Positions 8,298 to 16,977 of a stretch of 32,570 nt of DNA are shown here, piece by piece (the first letter of the stretch is position 1; each line of letters begins with the position of its first letter). This DNA comes from RGIG8244 sp045639325. GTDB lineage: Bacteria > Verrucomicrobiota > Lentisphaeria > Victivallales > UBA1829. Under the pieces are notes generated by a model. It had not been told where the DNA came from. It saw nothing but the letters and a program-made list of their open reading frames with translations, and did not search any database. The translations under genes were made by a program, and so were the position numbers. The DNA lies in assembly GCA_045639325.1 (NCBI GenBank), contig JAZUCU010000021.1:1-32570 (forward strand). The letters run 5' to 3'.

Positions 8298-8911
8298 TGA
8301 AAGAATATCCCTTTACCCTTGCCGGAGCTTCCATTGTTTCTGATGAGTTTCTTGCGCAGATTGTTGGTAAAAAACAGAACATTCAGGCGGATTCCTGGCA
8401 GTCGCTTCTGGCAAAAATCAGAGAATTACCGGAACTCCCGGATGCGGTACTCGATAATTACCGTCGTGCTGATCACAAAGCAAAAGCTTACATGCTTGCC
8501 GGCTGGCTTGCCGCGTACGATGCCGGAATTCCCGCCGGCGGTGAACCGGCGGTGATTGATATTTCCCGCGTGGGGTGTCACGAACAGAATAAACTTTATT
8601 ACAGCGATTTTGTGGAATTCGGCAAACAATTGGGACGTGGACATCTCTTTGTCGGTACGCTTCCCTCCACGCCGCTGTGTGAAGCGTTGCTGACTTTGAA
8701 TTTTCACGGTCCGTCTTTTTATATGGATACCCTGGATGATTTTCAGCCTTTCTGGCAGGAAATTGCGTTGTTGCTTACCGATGATGATTGCGGCGGCGTT
8801 CTGGCGTTTTATTATGTCCCCGGCAGAACCATTGCCATGTATTTTGCACCGGGAAAGATGATCCTTGATTCAGTATCTTCTCCGGAAACATTGTTGGGTC
8901 TCTCCTTATGA
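8294..8911 (+). CDS. Ketosynthase N-terminal-half-like protein lacking the catalytic Cys
   Basis: 205 residues; the start overlaps the previous stop (ATGA). I can place it only by pattern. Residues 55-80 (RRADHKAKAYMLAGWLAAYD) resemble the helix before the AG motif of ketosynthases, and residues 118-142 (VGTLPSTPLCEALLTLNFHG, then PSF) resemble the segment that leads to the GP pair in front of the nucleophile. After that, where a ketosynthase has its Cys and a second thiolase-type half, this protein has FYMDTLDDFQ, a few strands, and ends. It therefore looks like a catalytically dead, half-length thiolase-fold subunit, comparable in idea to chain-length factors of type II polyketide synthases, though those are full length. 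Function is inferred from context only. Confidence 0.6.
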   Translation: MMKEYPFTLAGASIVSDEFLAQIVGKKQNIQADSWQSLLAKIRELPELPDAVLDNYRRADHKAKAYMLAGWLAAYDAGIPAGGEPAVIDISRVGCHEQNKLYYSDFVEFGKQLGRGHLFVGTLPSTPLCEALLTLNFHGPSFYMDTLDDFQPFWQEIALLLTDDDCGGVLAFYYVPGRTIAMYFAPGKMILDSVSSPETLLGLSL

Positions 8912-10248
8912 AAATTCTGTTGATTTCTGCCAATATGACCCGTGACCCGTTCCCCGTTTATCCGTTGGGAGCGGCGACCATTGCTGCTGCTTTGCAGGAG
9001 CAGGGCCATGAAACAGTGATTTATGATCCCATGGCAGAACAGGAAAAATCACCTTATCCCGGATTGGAAAAAATTCTCCGTTCCTTTCAGCCCGGTCTGA
9101 TCGGGCTTGCTATCCGGAATGTTGACAGCATCAACCGTCTTTCCGATGATACCAACATGCTTGCTCCGGCGATGGAACTTTCGGCCATCTGCAAACGTCT
9201 TGCTCCGGATATCCCGCTGGTTCTCGGTGGCGGCGGCTTTACGCTCGCTGCCGCGCCGTTGATGAAGTTGTGTCGTGCCGATTACGGTATTACCGGACCC
9301 GGTGAATATGTTTTGCCTGCTTTGATTCGGGATTTGGAACAAGGCAAGGTTGTCCCCTGTGGATTGCTCCATGGCAATGCGCCGGAAAGTGTGCCCCGGT
9401 CTGCGGATTATCCGGAGGAATTGATTCGTTTTTATAACAACGAAACACACATGATTCCGGTTCAGACAAAACGGGGCTGTCCGTTTCAATGCGTCTATTG
9501 TTCCTATCCTGCGCTGGAAGGCCGTTGTATGCGGTTCCGTGCTCCGGCCGAGGTGGCGGCGGAAATGAAACGGATCGGGGAGAAATGCCCCGGCGTGATG
9601 GTTTTCATTACCGATTCCATATTCAATGACCCAGCAGGTGAATATGAAAAATTGTTGGATGAATTGGATGGTTCTGTGCCCTTTGCTGCATTTCTGACTC
9701 CATACCGTCTGACCCGCTCTTTGATCCGGAAGTTGGCAGAAAAAGGCATGATCAGTGCCGAATTGGGTGTCGATGGTGCTTGCGACCGCACCTTGCAGGG
9801 CTTAGGGAAGAATTTTACATTCCGGGAAGCGGCGGAGGCGGCGGAGGAATTGCAGTCAGCAGGGATTTCTGTCACTGCCAATTTTCTTTTCGGCGGGCCC
9901 GGCGAAACTATGGAGACCGTGGAAGAAGGAATTGCAAATATACAGTCTCTGGGGCGGAAGAATATGACAAGTGTGATTTTTTCCGGTGTCCGTATTCTCC
10001 CCCATACCCCGCTGTATTCTCTTGCAGAAAAATATCAGATGATTCCGGAAAACTGGGATCCTTCGGATGAATTATATTATCTGGAACCGGGGCTGGATCC
10101 GGCGGCTTTGGATCAGCGTCTTAACGATGCATTTGCGTCAGATGCCCATTGCATTTATCCGCCGCACAGCCGTCGTGATGCATTGGCGAAGATACATAAA
10201 TTCGGATTTGCGAAATTGAAGAAATTGTTTCCGGCAGGGAGTGAATAA
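8908..10248 (+). CDS. B12-binding radical SAM enzyme (class B type), lipid-locus context
   Basis: 446 residues; ATG at 8908 overlaps the previous stop (ATGA). Residues 1 to about 140 form a cobalamin-binding Rossmann-type domain (MKILLISANM, then PLGAATIAAALQEQGHE and VLGGGGFT) without an obvious DxHxxG base-off motif. The radical SAM domain follows with the 4Fe-4S motif CPFQCVYC (Cys191, Cys195, Cys198) and later TANFLFGGPGET, the SAM-binding GGxPGE-like strand. Such enzymes methylate unactivated carbon or phosphorus or make C-C bonds using a 5'-deoxyadenosyl radical; the family includes hopanoid and antibiotic methylases. Here, between ketosynthase-type genes and a glycosyltransferase, a role modifying an acyl or polyene chain is the likely inference. 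Confidence 0.85.
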   Translation: MKILLISANMTRDPFPVYPLGAATIAAALQEQGHETVIYDPMAEQEKSPYPGLEKILRSFQPGLIGLAIRNVDSINRLSDDTNMLAPAMELSAICKRLAPDIPLVLGGGGFTLAAAPLMKLCRADYGITGPGEYVLPALIRDLEQGKVVPCGLLHGNAPESVPRSADYPEELIRFYNNETHMIPVQTKRGCPFQCVYCSYPALEGRCMRFRAPAEVAAEMKRIGEKCPGVMVFITDSIFNDPAGEYEKLLDELDGSVPFAAFLTPYRLTRSLIRKLAEKGMISAELGVDGACDRTLQGLGKNFTFREAAEAAEELQSAGISVTANFLFGGPGETMETVEEGIANIQSLGRKNMTSVIFSGVRILPHTPLYSLAEKYQMIPENWDPSDELYYLEPGLDPAALDQRLNDAFASDAHCIYPPHSRRDALAKIHKFGFAKLKKLFPAGSE

Positions 10249-10251
10249 AAT

Positions 10252-11415
10252 ATGAAAACTTATTGTGTAGTTCTGCCAGTCTATAATAATGCCGCAACCG
10301 TCGGCGATGTCATAAAAAGAATCCTGATCCAGACCCGCGATTTGCTGGTTGTGGATGACGGATCAACGGATATTGATCTGCCTGCACTCTGCAAAAGTCT
10401 GGGTGTCGAATGTGCGCATCATGAAGTCAACCGGGGGAAGGGTGCTGCCTTGCGGACTGCCATCCATATCCTCAAAGATCGTCCTTATGATTACATGATT
10501 GCATTGGATGCAGATGGACAGCATTATCCGGAAGACATTCCCTCTTTTCTGCCGTTGATGGAGCAGGAAGGTGCATTGATTATCGGATGCCGTGATTTCA
10601 ATGACCCCAATGTGCCGGATTCCAGCCGGTTCGGCAGAAAACTTTCCAACTTCTGGATGAAACTGGAAACCGGAATCACAGTGGATGATTGTCAGAGCGG
10701 ATTCCGGGCGTATCCGTTGAAGTATATTGTGCAGCTGCCCTGTATTACGGATCATTATAATTTTGAAACGGAAATCCTGACACGCGCTGCCTGGGCGAAT
10801 CTGCCGTTGGTGAATCTGCCGGTACATTCCTATTATCCGCCCCGTGGGGAACGGGTGTCCCATTTTCACCCCTGGCGGGATAATTTCCGGATATCCATGA
10901 TTCATGCGCATCTGGTGGTTCTGCGTCTGCTGCCGTTCCCGAAGAAGAAACTCATCAAGCCTGAAAAGTTTGATTTTTCCATTTTCAAGCCCCGCAAATT
11001 CATCCGGTATTTATTGCAGGAAAATGCCACGCCCGGAGGATTGGCAGCCGCTGCATTTGCAGGAACACTTCTGGCGGTTCTGCCGTTGATCGGGTGTCAC
11101 AGCATTGTGATTCTTTACGTTGCGGCGAAACTGCATCTGAATAAATTAATGGCGTTCAATATTCAGCATCTTTTCATGCCGCCCATTGCCCCGGCATTGT
11201 GTATCGAAGCCGGATATTTTCTGATGCATGGGCGTTTTCTGACCGAATTCACCCTGGAAACATTGTGGAAACAATTGGATCAGCGGTTCCTGGAATGGCT
11301 GCTGGGCAGTTTGATTCTGGCTCCCCTTTTTGCCGTTATCACCGCAGTGATTGTTTATTTTATTGCGCTGCTTTGCCGTCGTGCCCGAAACCCTGAAGAA
11401 GCTCAAGGCGAATGA
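10252..11415 (+). CDS. Family 2 glycosyltransferase fused to a C-terminal DUF2062 membrane domain
   Basis: 387 residues, beginning 3 nt after the radical SAM gene stop; GGGAG lies about 11 nt before the ATG. The N-terminal GT-A domain starts YCVVLPVYNNAATVGDVIKR, carries VVDDGSTD (nucleotide-sugar binding, residues ~31-40) and ALDADGQHYPED (DxD-type metal site, ~80-92), and resembles dolichol/undecaprenyl-phosphate sugar transferases. Residues ~255-380 form a hydrophobic DUF2062 domain with about four membrane helices (AAAAFAGTLLAVLPLIGCHS to LILAPLFAVITAVIVYFIAL). It probably adds a sugar to a lipid at the inner membrane. The last 56 nt overlap the tail of the convergent GT39-like gene. It ends the six-gene operon, and no terminator is visible. 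Confidence 0.88.
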   Translation: MKTYCVVLPVYNNAATVGDVIKRILIQTRDLLVVDDGSTDIDLPALCKSLGVECAHHEVNRGKGAALRTAIHILKDRPYDYMIALDADGQHYPEDIPSFLPLMEQEGALIIGCRDFNDPNVPDSSRFGRKLSNFWMKLETGITVDDCQSGFRAYPLKYIVQLPCITDHYNFETEILTRAAWANLPLVNLPVHSYYPPRGERVSHFHPWRDNFRISMIHAHLVVLRLLPFPKKKLIKPEKFDFSIFKPRKFIRYLLQENATPGGLAAAAFAGTLLAVLPLIGCHSIVILYVAAKLHLNKLMAFNIQHLFMPPIAPALCIEAGYFLMHGRFLTEFTLETLWKQLDQRFLEWLLGSLILAPLFAVITAVIVYFIALLCRRARNPEEAQGE

Positions 11416-13207
11416 CCGCTTCCCCTGGGAAAACTTTGCCGTCTACTCCGGTTCGTCCGTAATTGCGCCGCAGATCCATGAACAATCCGGCTGCTTCCAG
11501 TTCACCGGAAGGCAGTCCGCTTTCAATTCGGATCCGGTACATGCCATCGGTAGATGGGAATCCAGTGGGAATTCGTATATTCCGCATGGCGGCGGATTTA
11601 CCCGGTTCCGGACCATCGAGAGGTACCTGGATTTCTTCTCCGTCATTGATTCGGCATTGGAGGATGCAGGTCTGAAATACAACAACGCGCAGTTCTAAAA
11701 TTGTCCCATTCACCATTTTTTGCTGTGGTAAAATGAATTGTTTCTGGATTTCCATTCCGTTTTTCAATGGCAGTAATTCCCAGCCGAGAGGCAGTTGTGG
11801 ACCATGATCAAAGACAATGGACCGCTTTTGTTTTACGTCCTCTAAACATACCCCGGATGGACGTAACGTGCGCATGACGGCCGGTTCATATGCGTATGCA
11901 TAGGATTCATAAGCGGTGTACACAATGACCGTTGCCAGTAACAGCGGTGTGATCCGGTAAAAGAGTAAACGCCGGTAATCTTTCTTTTTCCATTCTGCAA
12001 TGAACACCGGTAACAGCAATCCGCCCTGTATGCAAAGCAATCCCACCGCCGGAACCCGGAAGCGTGCAAGAATGTAAAACGCAGCCGTTGCCAACGCATA
12101 CAGCAATGGAAACAGCAGAAAAACCAATAATGGAATCTGCCGGAAGGAGCGGCGCAGGAAAATGAAAAAGGATGCAATTGCAAGTACCAGAATAATTCCC
12201 GTCGGAATCAATGGCAAATGAGTCAGCAGCGAACTTTTTGAGATGCTGTGCGATATGGAAATATTGTTGGGAATTTCGCTGTGATCCCAGAAAAGAAGAA
12301 ATTTTCTGCATTGAAATTCCAAAAAATCAAATGGCGTATCCAGAAACCAATGTATGATCTTTTTCGGTACAGATTGACTGTCCATCCAGACATCATATCC
12401 ACGGGGATAGACCAGGTCCAAGCCCCCGGGCGGTGCTTCCGGATTGTTACCCAATGCGAGGACTGCCGGACCCGCGCTGGAGGGCCCGGTCAATGTACCG
12501 AAATGTGCAGTATTTTTGATGATGAACGGCATTTGTGGAAGAATCAGACACAGTAGAAAAATGCCGAGCCGGAGCAGAAGTTTTTTGACCGGATATTGAA
12601 ACCGCTTCCGGGCATACACAAATGCAAGAATCAATGCCGGCAGAAAACACAACGCATTCCCGCGGGAAAGAATGGCCGCACTTAAAACCAAACCTGTACC
12701 GCACCAGTGCCACAGACAATCTTTTTTCATCAGCCGGATGGTGAAATATGCCAGAAGGGTAAAGTAAAAACATTGTTGTATTTCCAGCAATACATATGGC
12801 GTGTAAACGGTCAGAACCAGTGAAAACGCCGCAAGAAATCCGGCAAACAGCCCCGCACGTCTGCCTTTGAGCATGGCGGCTGTCAAACTACCAAACCAGA
12901 TAATACCGCCGCCGCATAAAATCTGAAACAGTGCCGGACCCCATAACCGGGAGCCTGTCAAAAGTTTTGCAAGAGGAAGAAATACCGTATAATAGAATGG
13001 TTGATAATAAAAGAATTCCGGAAAATTCCCCCGGCATATTTCATCGGATAACTTATGATAGGTCGCAATATCCGTCACCTTTGGCGGTGCAAATGCGAAT
13101 GAATCATTTTTCAGTAATTGAAAGGAGACGATCAGGCGCAGCACCATACCGAGTAATGTCAGTATGCCCAAGATCATGTAAAACTTTTTCCGTCTGTCCG
13201 ATTTCAT
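11360..13207 (-). CDS. GT39-like polytopic membrane glycosyltransferase (PMT_2/ArnT-like)
   Basis: 615 residues from the ATG at 13207, chosen because GGAG lies 8 nt upstream; an in-frame ATG at 13249 falls inside the carB terminator. The N-terminus has a membrane helix followed by a large loop with TDIATYHKLSDEICRGN and FFYYQPFYYTVFLPLAKLL, matching the GT39/PMT-like superfamily in which the loop Asp is catalytic and a polyprenyl-phosphate sugar is the donor. About ten membrane helices follow up to residue ~440, then a soluble, beta-rich C-terminal domain. Donor and acceptor are unknown; LPS, glycoprotein or another envelope glycan are possible. Its only upstream room is a terminator hairpin, so it probably depends on read-through from carB or a promoter inside carB. 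Confidence 0.82.
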   Translation of the reverse strand: MKSDRRKKFYMILGILTLLGMVLRLIVSFQLLKNDSFAFAPPKVTDIATYHKLSDEICRGNFPEFFYYQPFYYTVFLPLAKLLTGSRLWGPALFQILCGGGIIWFGSLTAAMLKGRRAGLFAGFLAAFSLVLTVYTPYVLLEIQQCFYFTLLAYFTIRLMKKDCLWHWCGTGLVLSAAILSRGNALCFLPALILAFVYARKRFQYPVKKLLLRLGIFLLCLILPQMPFIIKNTAHFGTLTGPSSAGPAVLALGNNPEAPPGGLDLVYPRGYDVWMDSQSVPKKIIHWFLDTPFDFLEFQCRKFLLFWDHSEIPNNISISHSISKSSLLTHLPLIPTGIILVLAIASFFIFLRRSFRQIPLLVFLLFPLLYALATAAFYILARFRVPAVGLLCIQGGLLLPVFIAEWKKKDYRRLLFYRITPLLLATVIVYTAYESYAYAYEPAVMRTLRPSGVCLEDVKQKRSIVFDHGPQLPLGWELLPLKNGMEIQKQFILPQQKMVNGTILELRVVVFQTCILQCRINDGEEIQVPLDGPEPGKSAAMRNIRIPTGFPSTDGMYRIRIESGLPSGELEAAGLFMDLRRNYGRTGVDGKVFPGEAVIRLELLQGFGHDGKAAQ

Positions 13208-13231
13208 CCCGTTCGTCTCCTTTGATTTCTG

Positions 13232-13275
13232 AAAAAAAAGGCAGGACATGTGGCTGTTTTACCGCTTGTCCTGCC
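13232..13275 (-). terminator. Intrinsic terminator of carB
   Basis: A strong hairpin: GGCAGGACA (13240-13248) pairs with TGTCCTGCC (13267-13275), extended by GTGG/CCGC across a T:T mismatch, with an 8-nt loop. On the minus strand eight T residues follow (13239-13232). It lies between the carB stop (13303) and the GT39-like start (13207). Confidence 0.92.
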
Positions 13276-13302
13276 GTTATTCTTGCTTACAATATCGTCA
13301 GA

Positions 13303-16300
13303 TTATTGATGATATTCCTGCAGGGATTTCAGTGAAGTATTCTTGTGATTCAGAACCGCTTCGATACCGATTGCTGTTGCATTTGCTGCGGCAATGGTTG
13401 TCATGTACGGAATCTGATTCTGAATAGCCATAGTACGGATGTAACTGTCATCCGTCTTGCCTTCACGTCCGATCGGAGTGTTGAAGATCATCTGAATTTC
13501 GCCGTTCTTGATCATGTCGCAGATATTCGGGCGGCCTTCGCTGAGTTTCTTCACTTCTGTATTCGGGATGTTGTTTTCATCCAGGAATCTTGCAGTACCT
13601 TCGGTTGCGACGATCTGGAAGCCCAGTTCGTGGATCTTCTTGGCAATCGGCAACAGATATTTGCGGTCATGACGGCGGATTGTCATCAGAACCGTACCGG
13701 AGAGCGGCAGTTTGCAGCCGGCTGCTTCTTCTGCCTTGTAGAAGGCAAGACCGAAGTTTTCAGCGATACCCATAACTTCACCGGTTGCACGCATTTCCGG
13801 ACCGAGAACCGGGTCGACTTCCGGGAACATGTTGAACGGGAAGACCGCTTCTTTGACGGCGGAGAAGTCGATCGCACGGCCCAGCGGCATGTCGGACAGC
13901 TTCTTGCCGAGCATCAATTCGGTTGCGATACGTGCCAACGGTACGCCGGTAACTTTGGAGATGACCGGTACGGTACGGGATGCACGCGGGTTGGCTTCGA
14001 TGATATAAACTTCATCTTCGCAGATCGCATACTGCACGTTCATGATACCGTCAACTTTGAAGTCTCTGGCGATGGCGGCGGTATGTTCTTCGATAACTTT
14101 ACGATGTTTTTCCGGAATGGTCACAGGCGGAATGGTACAGGCAGAGTCACCGGAGTGAATACCGGCAAGCTCAATGTGTTCCATGATGGATGCAACATAG
14201 GTCTGTTCGCCGTCGGAAACAGCGTCAACTTCACATTCGATTGCGTTGTCCAGGAAGCGGTCGATCAACATCGGGTATTCCGGGCTGACCTGGAGAGATT
14301 CCACCGCATAACGGCGCAACGTCTTTTCGTCATAAATCACTTCCATACCGCGTCCGCCGAGAACGAAGGACGGGCGGACCATCACAGGATAACCGATACG
14401 GGTTGCAATTGCCACAGCTTCTTCCAGAGAGGTCGCAGTGGCACTCAGCGGCTGACGGATACCGAGTGCAATCATGCGTTCACGGAAGTATTCGCGGTCT
14501 TCGGCAAGACGGATACCTTCCGGCTGGGTACCGAGAATATTGACGCCGTTATCTTTCAATTCCTGTGCGATATTCAGCGGAGTCTGACCACCGAACTGAA
14601 CGATGACACCTTCCGGTTTTTCCTTATCGTAGATGGTCAATACATCTTCCAGTGTCAGCGGTTCAAAGTACAGCTTGTTGCTGGTGTCGTAGTCGGTGGA
14701 AACAGTTTCCGGGTTGCAGTTGACCATGATGGATTCGAAACCGTTGTCACGCAGAGCAAATGCAGCATGTACGCAGGTGTAGTCGAATTCAATACCCTGA
14801 CCGATACGGTTCGGGCCGCCGCCGAGGATCATGATCTTCTTATTGGCGGAGACGGGAACAACGTCTTTTTCTCCGCAGTATGTGGAGTAGTAGTAAGCAG
14901 CATCTTTCACGCCGCTGACGGGCAATGCCTGATAGGTTGCGATGGTGCCGAGTTTGATACGGCGTTCGCGGACCATGCGTTCCGGCACGCTGAAGAGTTT
15001 TGCCAGGTATTTATCAGAGAAGCCCTGTTTTTTGGCTTCGATAAGCATCGCATCGGGCAGAGCCAGGAAGCTGTGTTTTTCCAGTTCTTTTTCGAAGTCT
15101 GCCAGTTCTTTCATCTGTTCGATGAAGTAAGATGTAATACCGGAAAGTTTAACGATTTCCGCCACGCTCCAGCCGCGGTACAAAGCTTCGTAGATGGCAA
15201 AGAAACGTTTGGAGTTACCGCGGGAAATCAGATCGCGCAGAGTTTCTTCCGGCAATGCCTGAATTTTCGGATCCTGGCCCAGACCGGATTTGCCGATTTC
15301 CAGAGAGCGGATGGCTTTCTGATAGGCTTCTTTGAAGTTTTTACCGATGGACATGACTTCGCCGACAGCACGCATCTGTGTGCCCAGGTGGTCTTTGGCT
15401 TTCGGGAATTTTTCAAATGCCCAACGTGCAAATTTCACCACAACATAGTCGCCGGAGGGTGTGTATTTTTCCAGAGAACCATCGCGCCAGTACGGGATTT
15501 CATCCAATGTGATACCGGCTGCCAACTGTGTGGAAACATGAGCAATCGGGAAACCGGTTGCTTTGGATGCCAGAGCGGAAGAACGGGATGTACGGGGGTT
15601 GATTTCGATGACGATCACACGGTCATCTTTCCGGTTGTGTGCAAACTGAACGTTGCAGCCACCGGTCACGCCGATGGCATCAAGAATGCGGTATGCATAA
15701 TCCTGAAGGCGTTCCTGCAGAGCTTTGGGAACAGTCAGCATCGGAGCCACGCAGAAGGAGTCACCAGTGTGAACACCCATCGGGTCAACGTTTTCAATGT
15801 AGCAGACAGTGATTTTCTGACCTTTTTCGTCGCGGACAACTTCCAATTCCAATTCTTCCCAGCCGATCACGCACTGTTCCACAAGAACCTGACCGATCAA
15901 ACTGGCGGAGAGACCGCGCACCATGACTTCGCGCAATTCTTCAATGTTATATACGATACCGCTGCCGGTACCGCCCATGGTGTATGCGGGGCGCAGAACG
16001 ACCGGATAGCCGATGCGGGCTGCGATTTTTTCTGCTTCTTCAACAGAGTGAGCCGGTTCGGATTCGCAAACGGGAACACCGAGACGTGCCATTGTGGCTT
16101 TGAATTCAATACGGTCTTCCCCACGTTTGATGGCATCCAGGTCAACACCGATCACCTGTACATTGTATTTCGCAAGAATACCTTTTTCAGCAAGGCTGGA
16201 TGACAGGTTCAACGCTGTCTGACCACCCAGGTTCGGCAGCAAAGCATCCGGACGTTCCTTTGCAATGATCTTTTCCAGACTTTCCGGTGTCAACGGTTCA

Positions 16301-16497
16301 ATGTAGGTGTGATCCGCTGTTCCCGGGTCTGTCATGATCGTTGCCGGGTTGGAGTTGACAAGTACGACTTCGTACCCAAGGGATTTCAGTGCTTTACATG
16401 CCTGTGTCCCGGAGTAGTCAAACTCACATGCCTGTCCGATGATGATGGGGCCTGATCCAATGATCAGAATCTTCTTGATGTCCTCACGCTTCGCCAT
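13303..16497 (-). CDS. carB: Carbamoyl-phosphate synthase, large (ammonia-dependent) subunit
   Basis: 1064 residues, close to the family's ~1073. It makes carbamoyl phosphate from bicarbonate, ammonia (delivered by CarA) and two ATP, for pyrimidine and arginine synthesis in the cytoplasm. The two tandem ATP-grasp halves each begin with a GxGPxxIGQxxEFDYxxxxA motif (near residues 14 and 560). Glycine-rich ATP loops (LRPAYTMGGTGSGIVYN and VRPSFVLGGRGMEVIYD) and metal-site strands (VIEINPRTSRSSALASKATG; IIEANPRASRTVPVISKVTG) are intact in both. An MGS-like allosteric domain ends the protein (ATEGTARFLDENNI, then NTPIG). AGGAG lies about 9 nt before the ATG. carA is not adjacent; the gene stands alone with its own terminator. 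Confidence 0.98.
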   Translation of the reverse strand: MAKREDIKKILIIGSGPIIIGQACEFDYSGTQACKALKSLGYEVVLVNSNPATIMTDPGTADHTYIEPLTPESLEKIIAKERPDALLPNLGGQTALNLSSSLAEKGILAKYNVQVIGVDLDAIKRGEDRIEFKATMARLGVPVCESEPAHSVEEAEKIAARIGYPVVLRPAYTMGGTGSGIVYNIEELREVMVRGLSASLIGQVLVEQCVIGWEELELEVVRDEKGQKITVCYIENVDPMGVHTGDSFCVAPMLTVPKALQERLQDYAYRILDAIGVTGGCNVQFAHNRKDDRVIVIEINPRTSRSSALASKATGFPIAHVSTQLAAGITLDEIPYWRDGSLEKYTPSGDYVVVKFARWAFEKFPKAKDHLGTQMRAVGEVMSIGKNFKEAYQKAIRSLEIGKSGLGQDPKIQALPEETLRDLISRGNSKRFFAIYEALYRGWSVAEIVKLSGITSYFIEQMKELADFEKELEKHSFLALPDAMLIEAKKQGFSDKYLAKLFSVPERMVRERRIKLGTIATYQALPVSGVKDAAYYYSTYCGEKDVVPVSANKKIMILGGGPNRIGQGIEFDYTCVHAAFALRDNGFESIMVNCNPETVSTDYDTSNKLYFEPLTLEDVLTIYDKEKPEGVIVQFGGQTPLNIAQELKDNGVNILGTQPEGIRLAEDREYFRERMIALGIRQPLSATATSLEEAVAIATRIGYPVMVRPSFVLGGRGMEVIYDEKTLRRYAVESLQVSPEYPMLIDRFLDNAIECEVDAVSDGEQTYVASIMEHIELAGIHSGDSACTIPPVTIPEKHRKVIEEHTAAIARDFKVDGIMNVQYAICEDEVYIIEANPRASRTVPVISKVTGVPLARIATELMLGKKLSDMPLGRAIDFSAVKEAVFPFNMFPEVDPVLGPEMRATGEVMGIAENFGLAFYKAEEAAGCKLPLSGTVLMTIRRHDRKYLLPIAKKIHELGFQIVATEGTARFLDENNIPNTEVKKLSEGRPNICDMIKNGEIQMIFNTPIGREGKTDDSYIRTMAIQNQIPYMTTIAAANATAIGIEAVLNHKNTSLKSLQEYHQ

Positions 16498-16587
16498 AAA
16501 GTTTTTCTCCTGCTCGCTCGTTATATATGATATTCGTAAAAATTATCTCAAATCAGGGGCGGATTCATACATCCGTCTAAATCCGCT

Positions 16588-16617
16588 ATAATATCATGTC
16601 AAAACCGTATTTTTCAA
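16588..16617 (-). promoter_or_regulatory. Candidate carB promoter
   Basis: On the minus strand TTGAAA (16612-16617) is followed after 18 nt by TATTAT (16588-16593) preceded by TGA, an extended -10. The predicted leader of about 85 nt contains an inverted repeat (GCGGATT with AATCCGC, about 16559-16586), a possible operator or leader hairpin. The -35 is only fair. Confidence 0.4.
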
Positions 16618-16687
16618 GTTTTTTTCTGATTTTTTTTCGTTTTTTTTTGCATTTTAAAAATTTTTTCAATTTTTTTTCAATTCGCAC

Positions 16688-16715
16688 TTGACAATTAAAA
16701 TTTATGTGGTATATT
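16688..16715 (+). promoter_or_regulatory. Sigma-70-type promoter of the tRNA-Glu genes
   Basis: TTGACA (16688-16693), a 16-nt spacer ending in TGG, then TATATT (16710-16715), 22 nt before the first tRNA. Confidence 0.8.
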
Positions 16716-16737
16716 AATGGCATCAAGAGAAAATCAA

Positions 16738-16813
16738 GTCCCTATCGTCTAGAGGCCTAGGACATCAGGTTTTCATCCTGGTAACCCGGGTTCGAATCCC
16801 GGTGGGGATGCCA
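16738..16813 (+). tRNA. tRNA-Glu (anticodon UUC), copy 1
   Basis: 76 nt with CCA encoded. The sequence reads as a complete cloverleaf: D-arm TCTAGAGGCCTAGGA, anticodon loop TTTTCAT with anticodon TTC, and T-arm CCGGGTTCGAATCCCGG. It closely matches bacterial tRNA-Glu. The first acceptor pair is G1:U72 instead of the usual G:C. Confidence 0.97.
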
Positions 16814-16832
16814 CTTCAATTTCGGCATCAGA

Positions 16833-16861
16833 GAATCGGGTAAATGACCGGTTCTTTTTTT
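16833..16861 (+). terminator. Intrinsic terminator after tRNA-Glu copy 1
   Basis: GAATCGG (16833-16839) pairs with CCGGTTC (16848-16854), one G:U pair, 8-nt loop, then seven T residues. Confidence 0.85.
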
Positions 16862-16884
16862 ATCTCTCTTGAAAAGAAAATCGA

Positions 16885-16960
16885 GTCCCTATCGTCTAGA
16901 GGCCTAGGACATCAGGTTTTCATCCTGGTAACCCGGGTTCGAATCCCGGTGGGGATGCCA
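16885..16960 (+). tRNA. tRNA-Glu (anticodon UUC), copy 2
   Basis: The 76-nt sequence is identical to copy 1, including the G1:U72 pair and encoded CCA, and begins 147 nt after it. The flanks share only AGAAAATC just upstream and CTTCAA just downstream. I see no separate promoter between copy 1's terminator and this gene. Confidence 0.97.
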
Positions 16961-16977
16961 CTTCAAATGGTATCTAT

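Noticed and set aside
13207..13249. An upstream ATG for the GT39-like gene
   Set aside because: It would start inside the carB terminator hairpin, whereas the ATG at 13207 has GGAG at the right distance.
13345..16203. A 952-codon open frame antisense to carB
   Set aside because: The antisense frame stays open because the sense gene avoids certain codons; its translation is Cys-, Phe- and His-rich with no family resemblance, while carB is unmistakable.
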